In this document: piece after piece, positions 24,228 through 36,100 of the stretch
Numbering within the stretch: position 1 is the stretch's first letter
Layout: each line of letters begins with the position of its first letter
Source of the DNA: Anisakis pegreffii
Lineage: Eukaryota > Nematoda > Chromadorea > Rhabditida > Anisakidae
DNA length: 64,000 nucleotides
NCBI GenBank assembly: GCA_035041965.1
Contig: JAPYMA010001249.1
Coordinates: 78,399 to 142,398, forward strand
Direction of reading: 5' to 3'
Translations under genes and position numbers: made by a program
The notes under the pieces: generated by a model
Told to the model about the DNA's origin: nothing
Database searches by the model: none
What the model saw: only the letters and a program-made list of their open reading frames with translations

Positions 24228-27200
24228 TCAAAAATGAAGTGCAACACACTCGTATCCACATTGTTTAAGCCACTGTATAACGGCTGGTTTCAATTTGCTG
24301 AGACCGTTTGACGACTTTCCATAGCCGGTTATAACAGTCAACTTCCTTCCGGATCGACCGGTACGCATGTTCAGGGGTCCTTCAATTAGTTAATACTGCT
24401 GTAGAAGTAATCATGAATGAAATAATGTTCATCGAACTGAACAAAATTCTCAAATAAGGAGATATTTCCCTGATCAGTAAGGGAGGTTAAAGCGAATGTC
24501 AACTAACTATCAACAGCGTCAAGTTTCTTGCGAAGGAGTTTGAGTGCAGATGTGACGTTCATAGAATGAAGATCAACGGTATTCGATGTGAAATTAGCAC
24601 TTTCAATTAGATCATTCACATTCGAACTATACTCCCTCGCTCGTCGATCGAAATTTTGAGCCTGAAATCGAAATTTATTTACGTCCTTTCACCACAACTG
24701 AAAACTTCAATAGTTTTACATGAAATTTATTTTCCAAGTAAAAAATTTCGTATTTATTAATGGGCAGAATATATGCATTTGCATTCAAAAGAAAAAACAT
24801 GTGTACAGGAAAAAGAATAGACGACGTGATTGGCCACTGCAATACCTTCCGAGTCCACGTAGTAATACTAACCTCAGTAATATAGAACTGCTTGATTCGA
24901 AGGTCTTTAGCACGATTTGCTTGATCGTATAATTCCTTTTTCTTTTCAAGACAACGTTCGATTTCTTCTTGTAAAATAACCGTTTCTTGCTGGATGTTTT
25001 CTAGATCAATCTGAGCGGTCCTCTGTAACAACATCAAATTTATCGATGTCAATACGACATTCAATCTCTCATCGACAAAAAGTACAAATGAATCAATCAG
25101 ATTCAATTGTTTTACTGATAGGTGCTATCCTAAACTCGATAGAGGCAATGCCTTAAAGTATGAAGCACAACGAATCAATGATGTAGACCTTAAATCCTAC
25201 CGCGATAAAACCATTTAGTCTGGACGGCTTGGGCACTTGATCGGAGATGATATTATTCGTTTGATCGTTTGAGTTGGATGAACCAGACTGATAATCATAC
25301 TGAGATGTTTCATCGCTGTCTTCCATGAATATTGCTAATGTCACTTCAGTTGCTTGTGATGAATAGCTGAAATATTACATTCCTATCGTATAAGATAGTG
25401 AGACCACTTATGTAGGATCGCGGTACGAACATTGATGTGGGAAGCAGTAAATTGTGATAATGATGATAAGTAGAGTGATCTTCAAGAGACTTTTACACGA
25501 AATGAACATCAATCAGTTGAGTGAATAAGTAAATGAATAATCAATTGACTTCTCGATTTTTATCAATTGATACCTGCGATCAAAATGAATCAAGGACTTC
25601 ACTGAAACACTGTAAATGAAAAATTTGATAATTGTTATTTAGCGGTGATAAAATGTGATTGTTCAATTGATTACTTATTATCCTTGAAGCATTCGTCGAT
25701 TCGACTGCGATCAATCGCCGGAAACTTCTCATAGAGCTGATTCAACTGCAATCTTGAGGCCGTATCCAGTTTACGAAAGCCTCTGCCCTATAATGATACT
25801 CAATGCTATTGAAATGACGTATATTTCAGCACGCACTTTTGATGAATTAGAGTTCAATAATAAGGGATTTTATCACAGCTCGGTTTTGAGCGAGTTCCTC
25901 AATGAGAACTATGAGCGATAAAGGAATATGAACGTTGTAGCATTTGTTATGAATAAACGAACCGCTTCCTTAGTTTTAACAATTCGTTTCGTTTGCAACG
26001 ATGAATTTAAGTTGTTCTGACTAATGAATTCTTCATTGATACGGTTCAGCGTATCAGGAAATTCATCGTCGAAATCCTCATAAACGACCAATTCTAGAGA
26101 ATAACAATCGATTTACTTCACTCGAACGCTCGCCTAATTTGATTATTCCCGAGTGACATTTGATTTATCTGATTTACTCTGTATTCATATTTTCATTTAT
26201 TTTTACAAAAATATGGATTACAGCAACGAAAATGACTGAAGATATGTGGAAACTGTACACGGTAAAATGCTATCAGAAAATCGAGTTGAAAGGTAAGAAA
26301 ACGGAATAAAAAGCGATGTGATAAATGGAAATTAACCTCCATGACGTCCAGTGACCGGTAATCCCTGCCAGGCTTGGTAGATCTGACGCCACTGCCACAG
26401 AGGTAAATCAACGAAATTGGTATTCTTTCGCTGCGATTCATCATGATCTCCTTAAATTTTAAACGTTTCACGATACATCCATCACCTTTCTATACATCAC
26501 TCTTAACTGTACTCTTAACTGTAACATGCATCAACACACTATCTTACAGTGAAAGATCGTTTGAAAAAATTAATTCAAACAAAAATTTGATTTTTGCTGT
26601 CCACAATTCAAAACATTCATTGATATTTGAAACTCAATGAGACACTTCCAATGACAAAAACAACTTCTCGAAGTTTGAGCACCACTTCTATCATTCAATC
26701 AATCTCTGGCTTATAGGTTGGAATCTAAAGCATGATAACGAACCGAATAGTTGCCCAAGATTTTGCATCATGTCAGTGGATAATTGCATTCGATAAAAAC
26801 CATTTCTGATTGGTTTTCTATGAAAATCACTATTGTTATCAGCAGATGCGTGGATAGCGTTAACAACTGGTGATTGTTGCTGCTCTCCGGGTGAATCAAC
26901 GCGACTGCGTTCGTAAGTTCTCGATAATAGAATATCTTCAGCACCAACGTCCACCTATAACAATGTCAATTTGGGAATTAATTATTCAATCAGTGATAGT
27001 GAATGATGTGTTGTTAGTTGTTGGTGTGTTCGGACGCACAGCTGGATGTTGCTGATTAGGCAAAACCAACATACGATTATTGACAACTCACTATCATATT
27101 GATCATGAAATGGCAGCCGAAATCGAGGCAGTAAAAATAAACAGTCAGTAAGTGCGACTAATATTTACAGCTAGTCAAATCGATTATGGCACTGCAACTG

Positions 27201-30200
27201 CAGGTAATCTATAGAAATCAGCTGAGCGCACTTCACCTCTTTCTCAACTTAATTCGGAAACTGGCTCAAGCGAATGAGGCTGAAATGCACCTAGGTGGTT
27301 TCTAGAGGTTGTTGAAATGTTGCATGGCCATTGTAGTTTCCATTTTTGGAACGTTACTAAATTTTCAGTTGCTTCAGTTTCGTCATTATCGACTCGTTGC
27401 CTTATGAATCAGTACAACTCAGATAATCAGTGCTTAATAAATGATAAGATGGCAGCAATTTCGCAACTAAGTATATGATTGACAAAAAATTGCACAGTTG
27501 CTAAAAGAAATATAGGAATATAAGGAGGGAAGAGACAAGGAAATATTAGCGATTCGTAACGAGAATGCTCCATCAACCTCGTATATTTTTATTCGACTTC
27601 GGCTTGGAGGGTAATGAAAATGGAAAGAAAATGAAGTAAATGAACCAAGATACATGATCAAAATGGGCAAAAACGTTCATTTTGGCACCAATTTCACGGA
27701 AAATACGGACTGCTACATCAATGTTTCCCAATTCCAATACTTGTGCAAGGTCGGCGGGTGCTTCCTCGGGGAAAAGCGCTAATAAAAGATCCAATTCGGT
27801 GGGCACACTGTCGGAGCTGAAGATTAAAATTGAGACAACCGAAAGAAAGTAACTCGAGAATTGGAGAAATAAAGTTGAAACATACGCATCAATACAATCA
27901 GTACATAATAAAATCATTTTTCAAAGTCAACTCACCAAGTTTGAGTCGATCGATCTTTGCGTATGATACGTTGTTCAACATTCAATCGTTTAATAATCGT
28001 TAACTGCGGTTTTATGATTAATTTAGATTGCAATTCTTCATCGATACTATTTGTTCTATCCAATAACGCAATTATATCACTCGTTTGTATGCCTATCGAC
28101 ATTTTTGGCATATTTGATGGCTACAATATTTCGAACATAACAATCTGGTAGTATATTCAAAGAAGCATTTATGTCTGAATTCTCGAAAAATTATGAAGTG
28201 GTGGTCCATAATTCAACATAACCACACATTACGAACAACTGATTTTTTTCAGGTACGAGCATCACAAAAACTCGATCACGGCTTGACTACATTGTATAAT
28301 GTAGTGATGAAAATCTGTCGACGTTTGATAGGTGAAATCCAACTGAATTTTCGGATTTGAAACTTTTTCAGATTCTCGATAACCGAATTACCGAAGGTTG
28401 GAAATTTTGAGAATTGTTCCGTCCGATTCCAAGCGAAGTCTTGGAATTTCGAAATCTTTCTATCGGATTCTGACCGAAGGCAAACTTCGTTTGGTTATCA
28501 TTATCACTAGTGTAAATGAAAGTGAAAAGTGGGATCACGTAAGTCAATTACTAATAACTAAACTTTTTATTCATTCGACTATAATGAAAAGTTTCATTCA
28601 TCAAGTGAATAAAATTGGGCGAAACAAACGCTACCATATAAGCATATCTTCAACAGATTTTTAGCATAGTGCAAAAATTATGCACCACATTCCATTCTTC
28701 ATTTACATATCCAAAAAAACATAGAAATTTATTTTACAACTTTAAAAATAAACCTGTTTGAATGGTAACAATGACAACATTTGCTTATTGGCTGGTTCTT
28801 TCTTGGATTTTGGATTCGATGTATTTTTTTGGCCATTATTCTTTCTGTTCTCTGTTGGCTGCTCAACTTTTTTGCTTTCAATTTTTGTGCCCCCACACAG
28901 ATTGACTCCCTTGCTGGTAGAACAGGAATCATCTGTGGGGGGCACTGGTACCAGTTTTTTGACTGGAATTGCAAACGTATTCCATGGTATGAGTTGTTTT
29001 GAGTGAGGGTGATCACTTTTCGTTGAAGAATAACCGCTCTGAAGTTGTGACTCTTTTATGCCTGAAACGATTCCTCTTTTTCATGGGATCAATGCGATAA
29101 TAACTGAAACACACTGATTAATGACATACTGAGAATAATTTCGCGTTATATAATAAATCGCACCACATATTCAACCGCTTTTTTCCAATACCAAATTACA
29201 ATTCATTGTTTTTCCGTTCTCTCAGTGAAATAAATCATGCCCGACACATGAAGCATGTTAATGTTATTCTATAAATTAGCATAACATACTCCTGTACATT
29301 AAAAGGAGTACTCTTGTGCTCCTGTACATATGCTACATTAAAAAAAATGATAATTTGTATATTGTTCAAAGTACTCAAATGGAAATTGCATCGAAGAAGA
29401 ATATGTGAATTTAGAACTAACCAGTGAAAAATCTAGCAAAGTCATTAGCAATTGAAGAGAGTTCATCAAGCGCGGGTGGATCTAACGGTGGTTTCAGCCT
29501 GAAACGGAATCATCGAATTGTTGACAAACCTCAAACGGATTACCCCTTGTGGATTCCCTTCTCACTTGCTCACCAATATCCAAATGAACTTCAAACGGTC
29601 GGATTTTTCCTCTATCCGTACTCATTCAAGAAAAATAACGACTACTTTAAAATAATTATTGACTGCAGAATAACATTTTGCAGCCTAAAAACTATTAATA
29701 ATTAAGCAAAACTTATCAGCATTTAGGTAACTGGCTTTAAAAACTTCGCAAAATGAATTTTCAAAAACGAAAATACGGACGAAAATAGAGAATCTGACGA
29801 AAATACAAAGCTACATTCAAAGGATAATAAGAAAAAAGAAATAAAATTGAACCTTAAATAAACTGGTTTAATGAGTTGTTGTAAATTAACCGTTTCGAAA
29901 GTTTCCAACAGATAACTTATTTTTTCTGCAGGAATCGAATGTGTGTTACGTCTGCAAGAACAGGATTTTCAGTGATTAGCGCAACGCTCTGCACTTCAAT
30001 AAATTTCAAATGTTCATTTACACACGAATCAATTCGCTATTTTCCTCCTTATATCATCATGAATTATGACTAAAGGTACACATTCTTATTACTGAATAAC
30101 ATGTGATAATAAGATACACCTCGAAAATGAGAATATTTGGTACGGTGAATATACAATTGCAAATGTTTTCTAATTTCGCATCGCTAAAACGTTTTCGTGT

Positions 30201-31414
30201 CTTCCGCCTCTATTATCACTAGTTTCATTGTTATTTTTACCACTTCCAATCTGTTATTCAAATGAGTCACCTTGCGCATTCTGACGCCTTCTTTTTCCAA
30301 GCTGTTTCCGGTTCAACGAAATACACTTCGTACATAGATTTGACCGCCTGAATATAGAATGAACTGAACCAAAGTTTTAATTTAATGGCAAATGATTTGT
30401 TTGATATTTTCACCTCCCACAGGTCAGTTTCGAAAATCATATCGACCTTACTGAAATGTGAGCAAGCGTTAAACACTGTCAATGTTGTAACCCAGTTCAA
30501 CCCAACTGCTTGCAATGGATCGCTTGAAAAGCTTCAATTTCTTGGAAGTTCGGTCAGAGAATGACATCTTTCTATACAACGTTCCAATTGCACGGAGGAA
30601 CTAAAGAGAAGAAGATGAGAACAGAATTGCACCTGTGTAATATACGGTTTCATATGAGCGGAATAGATGTTCGTATTATCGATGATTACTGGTGTTATTC
30701 CATTTGATATCGACTTCTTTGCTGAAATGCGCACGACGTTAACTCATTCAGGCGTTACGCATTTCATCGATGACATTCAAAAACAACAACCTTCTTTCAA
30801 ATTTCTGCTATGATAATCTTGAAGCTTGTTAGCATCGAATTTATACACTCCATTTTCAACAAAAAAATCATCCGTGCTATGTATAACACCTTTCGTTCCA
30901 TTCACCAACTCTCTAAAATTTTATCACATTCATTCAAATCAACAACACGAGATGATTAAATATCGATAAATCGAAATGTTATGAACATACCTTTGCAAAC
31001 AAATGCACTGATTATATGCTGTCTTTAAGTGTCATTTAAAAGCAATCTACTTAAAATTATCTTAACATGAACATTTTTCACTCTGCTCACAAGTACAGTG
31101 TTTAAAGATTAAATTTCAAATTTACAATGTTTGCAGAAGATAATGTCTTTTAAAACAAAAAACGTTAAGAACTCTGCGCTTTTCAGTCAACATCCTGTAT
31201 TGACTGAAATTTGTAATAATCGTAAACGGAAATTAAGGAATAGGTAAGAAAAGTAGAAGAATGTACGAAGGAACAAGTACCTTGCTAGATGAGATTTACC
31301 CGAGCCAGGTACACCTCGCATAAGGATAAGCACTGAATGACCCTCTCCTATGCAACGTTTCACATTGCTTATATGGATGGAACCATCCCAGCATTGTTCA
31401 TGAGTGATAGCCAT
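24228..31414 (-). CDS. N4BP2: N4BP2-like protein: P-loop polynucleotide kinase, CUE-like segments and Smr domain
   Basis: Seventeen exons give about 807 residues: 31414-31281, 30912-30791, 30721-30633, 30347-30271, 29951-29853, 29498-29422, 29061-28754, 28120-27936, 27816-27675, 26954-26744, 26450-26337, 26093-25963, 25787-25675, 25366-25201, 25022-24873, 24661-24508 and 24379-24228. All phases agree. Start ATG 31414 opens a kinase with Walker A GVPGSGKS (34-41), STDDFF (57-62), IIDNTN (98-103) and YEVYFVEP. A polar linker follows. CUE-like helices lie near 370-405 (LLLALFPEEAP) and 575-615 (LYEKFPAIDR). A charged DUF1771-type helix (about 657-706) precedes Smr, with VDLHSMNV and VITGYGKSSNG. 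N4BP2 relatives bind ubiquitin or Nedd4 through CUE, phosphorylate 5'-OH nucleic-acid ends, and nick DNA or RNA through Smr. Vertebrate N4BP2 carries its CUE before the kinase, so the order differs here. Confidence 0.88.
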
Positions 31415-32230
31415 TTTAATCAGGTAAGTTAGGCAGGTGAGTGAAGCTTCAACGGATAAAGACGACAGTTCCAGTGAACCTTCAGTAATGTTATCATATT
31501 ATGATGAGAGTCATATCCAGTTTCAAATTTGAATCGTGAAATAGAAAACGAGTGCCATCAAAAACTTGGAGTAGACTGCATAAAAAATCAGCTAAACAGA
31601 AATGCCCGAAAATAGCAAAATTTCAGGTACTCGGGAGGTCACAAATCACGTCACTGAGATGAATCATGCAAGACCATGTGATGTGATGCCATAGTTCACT
31701 AAACATGACTTGTTGCTTAACGCATTCGATAGAATGCCTTTATCTGCATAAGTTAATATTAGAGTGAGAGACGCTGAAAGATATCGAGTAGGTAAGTGAC
31801 ACCGAATCACACTCAGAGACGGTTGATCCGGAATAAATTTATTGAAACAGAATGCGTGCGGGAGTGTTTTTTGAGTTCAGCTACTCGCGTTTCTGTTAAT
31901 TGAGGGTTTCGCTGTAAACGTGAACAAAAAAAAAATTCAAGCGAGTTTCAAAGCCTTCACACCATCCATTATTGTGTGATAACCAAAAGTTATAGGTTAA
32001 TTTTGAATACTTTTCCGCACTTTAAAGTATATGCGTAATTTTTCGCTGAAATTTTTAATCAGTTTTTCTGTTATAATTCACGAGTAATACATTTGAACTT
32101 CCTTGTGCAAATGTGAATGTGCTGATGTATGTGTTGAGGTTTTGTCACGCCATGTCATTTATCGATTGGTGCGCATCGTTTGCATTTTACTTTGCTACTG
32201 TCTTATCGTTAATCGTTATCAGCAACACCT

Positions 32231-32582
32231 AATTTGAAAAAAACTGACCGGCTCCGACTCCAGTTCCGCACTTAGAAATTTCGACGCCGGCTTGGCAGTT
32301 CGAAATTTCTGCTCCGGTTCCAGCTCCAGCTCTGGCTCCGCGCTTTTCATAATTTCGCCTCCGGCTATGCATTTCCAAACTTTCAATCCAAAATTCGGCT
32401 CCACGTTTTCGAAACCGTCTCCGGACTTGATTCCGACTTCGGCTCCAGTTCGGAATCTCTTCTGATCTGCTCCGGAGCAATCCGACTCCGGGAGAAAACT
32501 ATTGTACAGGTCTTGGCTCCGGAGTCGAAAGTTCGGAAATGTGGAACTGGAGTCGGAGCCGGGTCAATTTTTTTTCCAAATT
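32231..32582. mobile_element. Short TIR-bounded, GC-rich repeat element (MITE-like)
   Basis: The left end (32231-32267) and the right end (32543-32582) are imperfect inverted repeats of about 37-40 bases. An exact 18-base core, ggctccgactccagttcc, runs 32250-32267, and its reverse complement runs 32543-32560. Beyond the core both arms carry a homopolymer of seven to eight bases flanked by matching AATTT sequence. The interior is a degenerate array of CTCCGRCTCCRG-like units interspersed with AAATTTC, far richer in G and C than the surroundings. It encodes no transposase. It looks like a non-autonomous DNA element or an inverted duplication of a minisatellite. Confidence 0.55.
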
Positions 32583-33074
32583 CGACTACTGAATGTCGAG
32601 GTGACACCGTTTTAGAGACAGCCAAAAAATCTTTTGGCTCTGGAGTTTAGACACCACTGCCCGTTATTCAAAAATGAGCATCGTAACGCACACTCAACTA
32701 TTTATTCGTATCGTTTCCATTACATTCAATGGAATTCATTGGTTACTTCCAGTAGTTTTATTAGCAAATAATTTCAACTTCTTATCGCTTTCGCGTAAGA
32801 TATCAAAGTTTTCAATCGGTTATCATACACTTATCGCTAGAATCATATTTTTGCCTGTTTTTTGGTTCTCTTGACTTGCTGTCTTTTGACTTCTTCCAAT
32901 GATATTATTATCCTCGAATGAGTTCATCACTTTTTCATTTATTGCAGTCGCACTTTCATCATTTACTCGCGTAAGGATAATCTGTGAAGTGCACATTGTG
33001 AGGAATGGTAGAATACAATGATGGTGAGCTGTAAATTGCGGTGATAAAATAAAAATTTTATTTATATTAAGTAA

Positions 33075-33102
33075 GGTACTCCTTAATATAATACAATAGC
33101 GA
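33075..33102. repeat. Small inverted repeat
   Basis: The 9-base arms tatattaag and cttaatata flank a 10-base centre in AT-rich intergenic DNA. This can form a short hairpin; no function is apparent and the span is approximate. Confidence 0.35.
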
Positions 33103-36100
33103 AAGTATTATAAAATAAGGTGATTAAAGCAGTTTGCTAAAGAATAAATAAGTACTGGCGAATTATCCACGGGAATCCTTACGAAAACATTTTCATACCT
33201 ATTGAATTTGCTCACATCAAGCAATACCTGTCAGTTATGATACGTAACTGGGGCTCGACTGAACTGCTGCTCTGGCTGTTGTTAAGATGTTGGCTGAATT
33301 CAGTTTTTGGATTCGCAAATGCCACTCAAGTGCTAGCGGGACATTCATTCCGAGTTATTCAATTATTCCATTATATGCAGATATATGCACATAATATGCA
33401 GATTTTCATATATATCAAATTCATCTCAAGATGACTGCATTTTTTCCCATCATAAGTGCTTTTAAAACAAATACATAATTAAACATACAGAACGAGTGAT
33501 AAAGGATGAAAAAAATAATGGAATTAACCTCGGAGAGAGGTCGTTCGCATCTCGTTGTTGTTCGTTGATAAGATAGGGCATCGCCAACGTCTTCCATCCT
33601 TGCATTGCCTTTGTAATGCCCTTTTGGAATGTGTGTGTTTTATTCTGCCGCTGGTTTCGCAGAGGATACGATTGGTATGTGGATAAAATCAATTATTTTT
33701 GAAATATTTGAGAATGTTTCTTGGGACATTGCAGGTGTTATAGCTGTTCGATTTAGTACAAATCGAATTGATGATAATGACCGCATCAATACTATATTTC
33801 TAAGGAATACATCAGTTTTTGCCTCATTTCAGTTGTATTTTCCCAACCATTCTTATCCAAAAACTGGTCATTAAATGAATGTGGCTGTTCACGCAATGAC
33901 ACTGGAAATGAGGAGTATGCATGTGCACGAGTCTATGAACACAAATGCAAGGAAGCATGAATGTGAAGCGTAGTCAGCGCACATTTCGGATCGATCCATA
34001 CATTTCGGCTGTATTCATTATACACGTCTGCATAAATTTTGCTTGTTTTAGAATCATTATTTTTTACAGTTTGATAAAACTCTTTGATCTTAATTTTATT
34101 CGTTCATTTTACTTGTCGGTGTTCAGTTGATTGCTGATAATTGAACGCCATACTGTGTCATTATTTCACGGGCAACGGTCGTTCAATACGTAATGGAAAA
34201 ATTTCGTGGATAGTTCAAGCATTGCATGTGATCTCAATATCTGAGATTCATTTGTGCTTGAGGTAAGGGAGTTTATGCAAGAGCATGTATGTTAATGGAA
34301 CCGTAGTCCTTTGATCTCGTCACCCTTTATTGTCATGAAGATGGACGTGGGACCCTAAAAGTATTTAAGCTGAAGCCAATATTAAGCCGAGGAAATCTTA
34401 AATTCAAGTGATTTTTTCCGATTGGTGTTGGCTTTAGGTTTCCAAATGTCACGTTACGTATTGATGTTAATAATACCAGTTTCAAACATTAGGATAAATA
34501 CTGTTTCATCTCACGCAATCATCCCGTTCCAAAAAATGTTTACTAGTTCTATTGTGAACTGTCAGAGTGCGTCAATGAATCACAGTGACGCATATCGTGT
34601 TGGGTTACGAAATTCACAATTAGTATGTCGCATTCCAAAACCTTTCATCATGTACGTTACATGCATCACACTGGAGAATTATGTTGTGCAATGTAATTTT
34701 TTTTATCTACTTAGCAAGCTTGGCTTCCTTCGTAAGTGTTTCATTGATGATTTTATGAAAGGGGCTATTATGATGCTTTAGTAAAACTCGTTTTGCGATT
34801 GACGACGAAAAATTTTCTCGAGTCAGTCATTTTATCGTTATTTTTTCCGTTATTAGTTTATTTGGTACACTGTTTAACATTCCACTTTTGGTCCTCACTT
34901 CATCGTAGAAACTTTTGCATTTTGATTTTGTGGTCAAGGAACAGTCACCCAACAAGTTGACAAATGAGACATATGAGTCGGATAATGGTGTTCGATTCAT
35001 GCTGACGCATAAAAATTTCATATCTCAATATCCTGGTGCTGACCTTTAAATTCGTTTGATAAGTATTTGAAGAGTTATTGCTAATAATGTTTGGACGTTC
35101 ACGTTGACAGGAAGTTATATCAACTTCATTCTATGATTTTTAATAATCATCGCAATGCTGAATAGTGCTACTCGAGTGAAATTTTACTGTATGCTTAACT
35201 CCGATAATTAAAAGGAAATTATTTTAAACTCATCAAACTGCGCATTGGATGTTTCGTTTATGGTGTTTGGTGATTGTTGAAACAACTCAGAACGAAGTGA
35301 ATCGAAAGAGTCTTGTGAATACTTGAAAGCAGTTGTTGATCACATCAAAATAAAATCATACAGAATATCGACTGGATGCACATGTCTTAAGGATGTTTTT
35401 CATGAATAATAGATAAGCTCCCATTCATCATATCGCGCATTTCAGCGAATTTCATGCGTTTGCCTCAAATTCATATCGCATTTTCAAATCGTTTTTAAAT
35501 GCTGCGAGTCCGTGCGGCATTCAAATGTTTTGAATGCTGTTATTCTTTTTTAATGCTTCTCATGTGAACATATCCTTTCAATGCAACCAGTTACATCATT
35601 CTAGTCTCGGATTTTTGAAAATTTTCGTGAAATCCAACACAATTTTTTGTTGTCAGTCAGAATCCTCATGTGTATTTGGTTTGCGTTTTTTCGATGAAAA
35701 TTCGCATTTTCGCCTGTGCTGTGATATTCTATGCTGAACAAATAAACCGAGACGCAAAAGTTCATTCTGTTCAAACATGAAGTGGTTCAGAGTTTATTTC
35801 TCTGATGTACTTAGATATGTACGTCTCAAAAGTGATGATTGCGGAGTGCTGAATAATATTTATCTCTCATAATTCTGAAACGAATTTATCTCTCATAATC
35901 TGTCAAAACCACACTTTCAATCGCACCAACTATGCGACGAATGCACTCATTCGATTTGCACTTAACAACGAAAATTATGTGGATTTCGAATGCGTTCGTT
36001 CGGTTGCTGAAAAATATTTACTTATCACCATCGCAATGCCGAATAGTGCCACTCGAGTTGAGTTGATTATTTTCTGAATGTTCTGTTGAATTCACTTCAC

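Noticed and set aside
32229..32625. Overlapping minus-strand ORFs rich in R, G, A, E and S
   Set aside because: They arise from the CTCC-type satellite inside the TIR element and change frame within it.
33237..33434. ORF with a signal-peptide-like N terminus
   Set aside because: No downstream exon with agreeing phase; the frame degenerates into AT-rich sequence.
34422..34781. Plus-strand ORF of 119 codons
   Set aside because: No ATG-led exon structure and no recognisable motif; a different frame is open at its 5' end.
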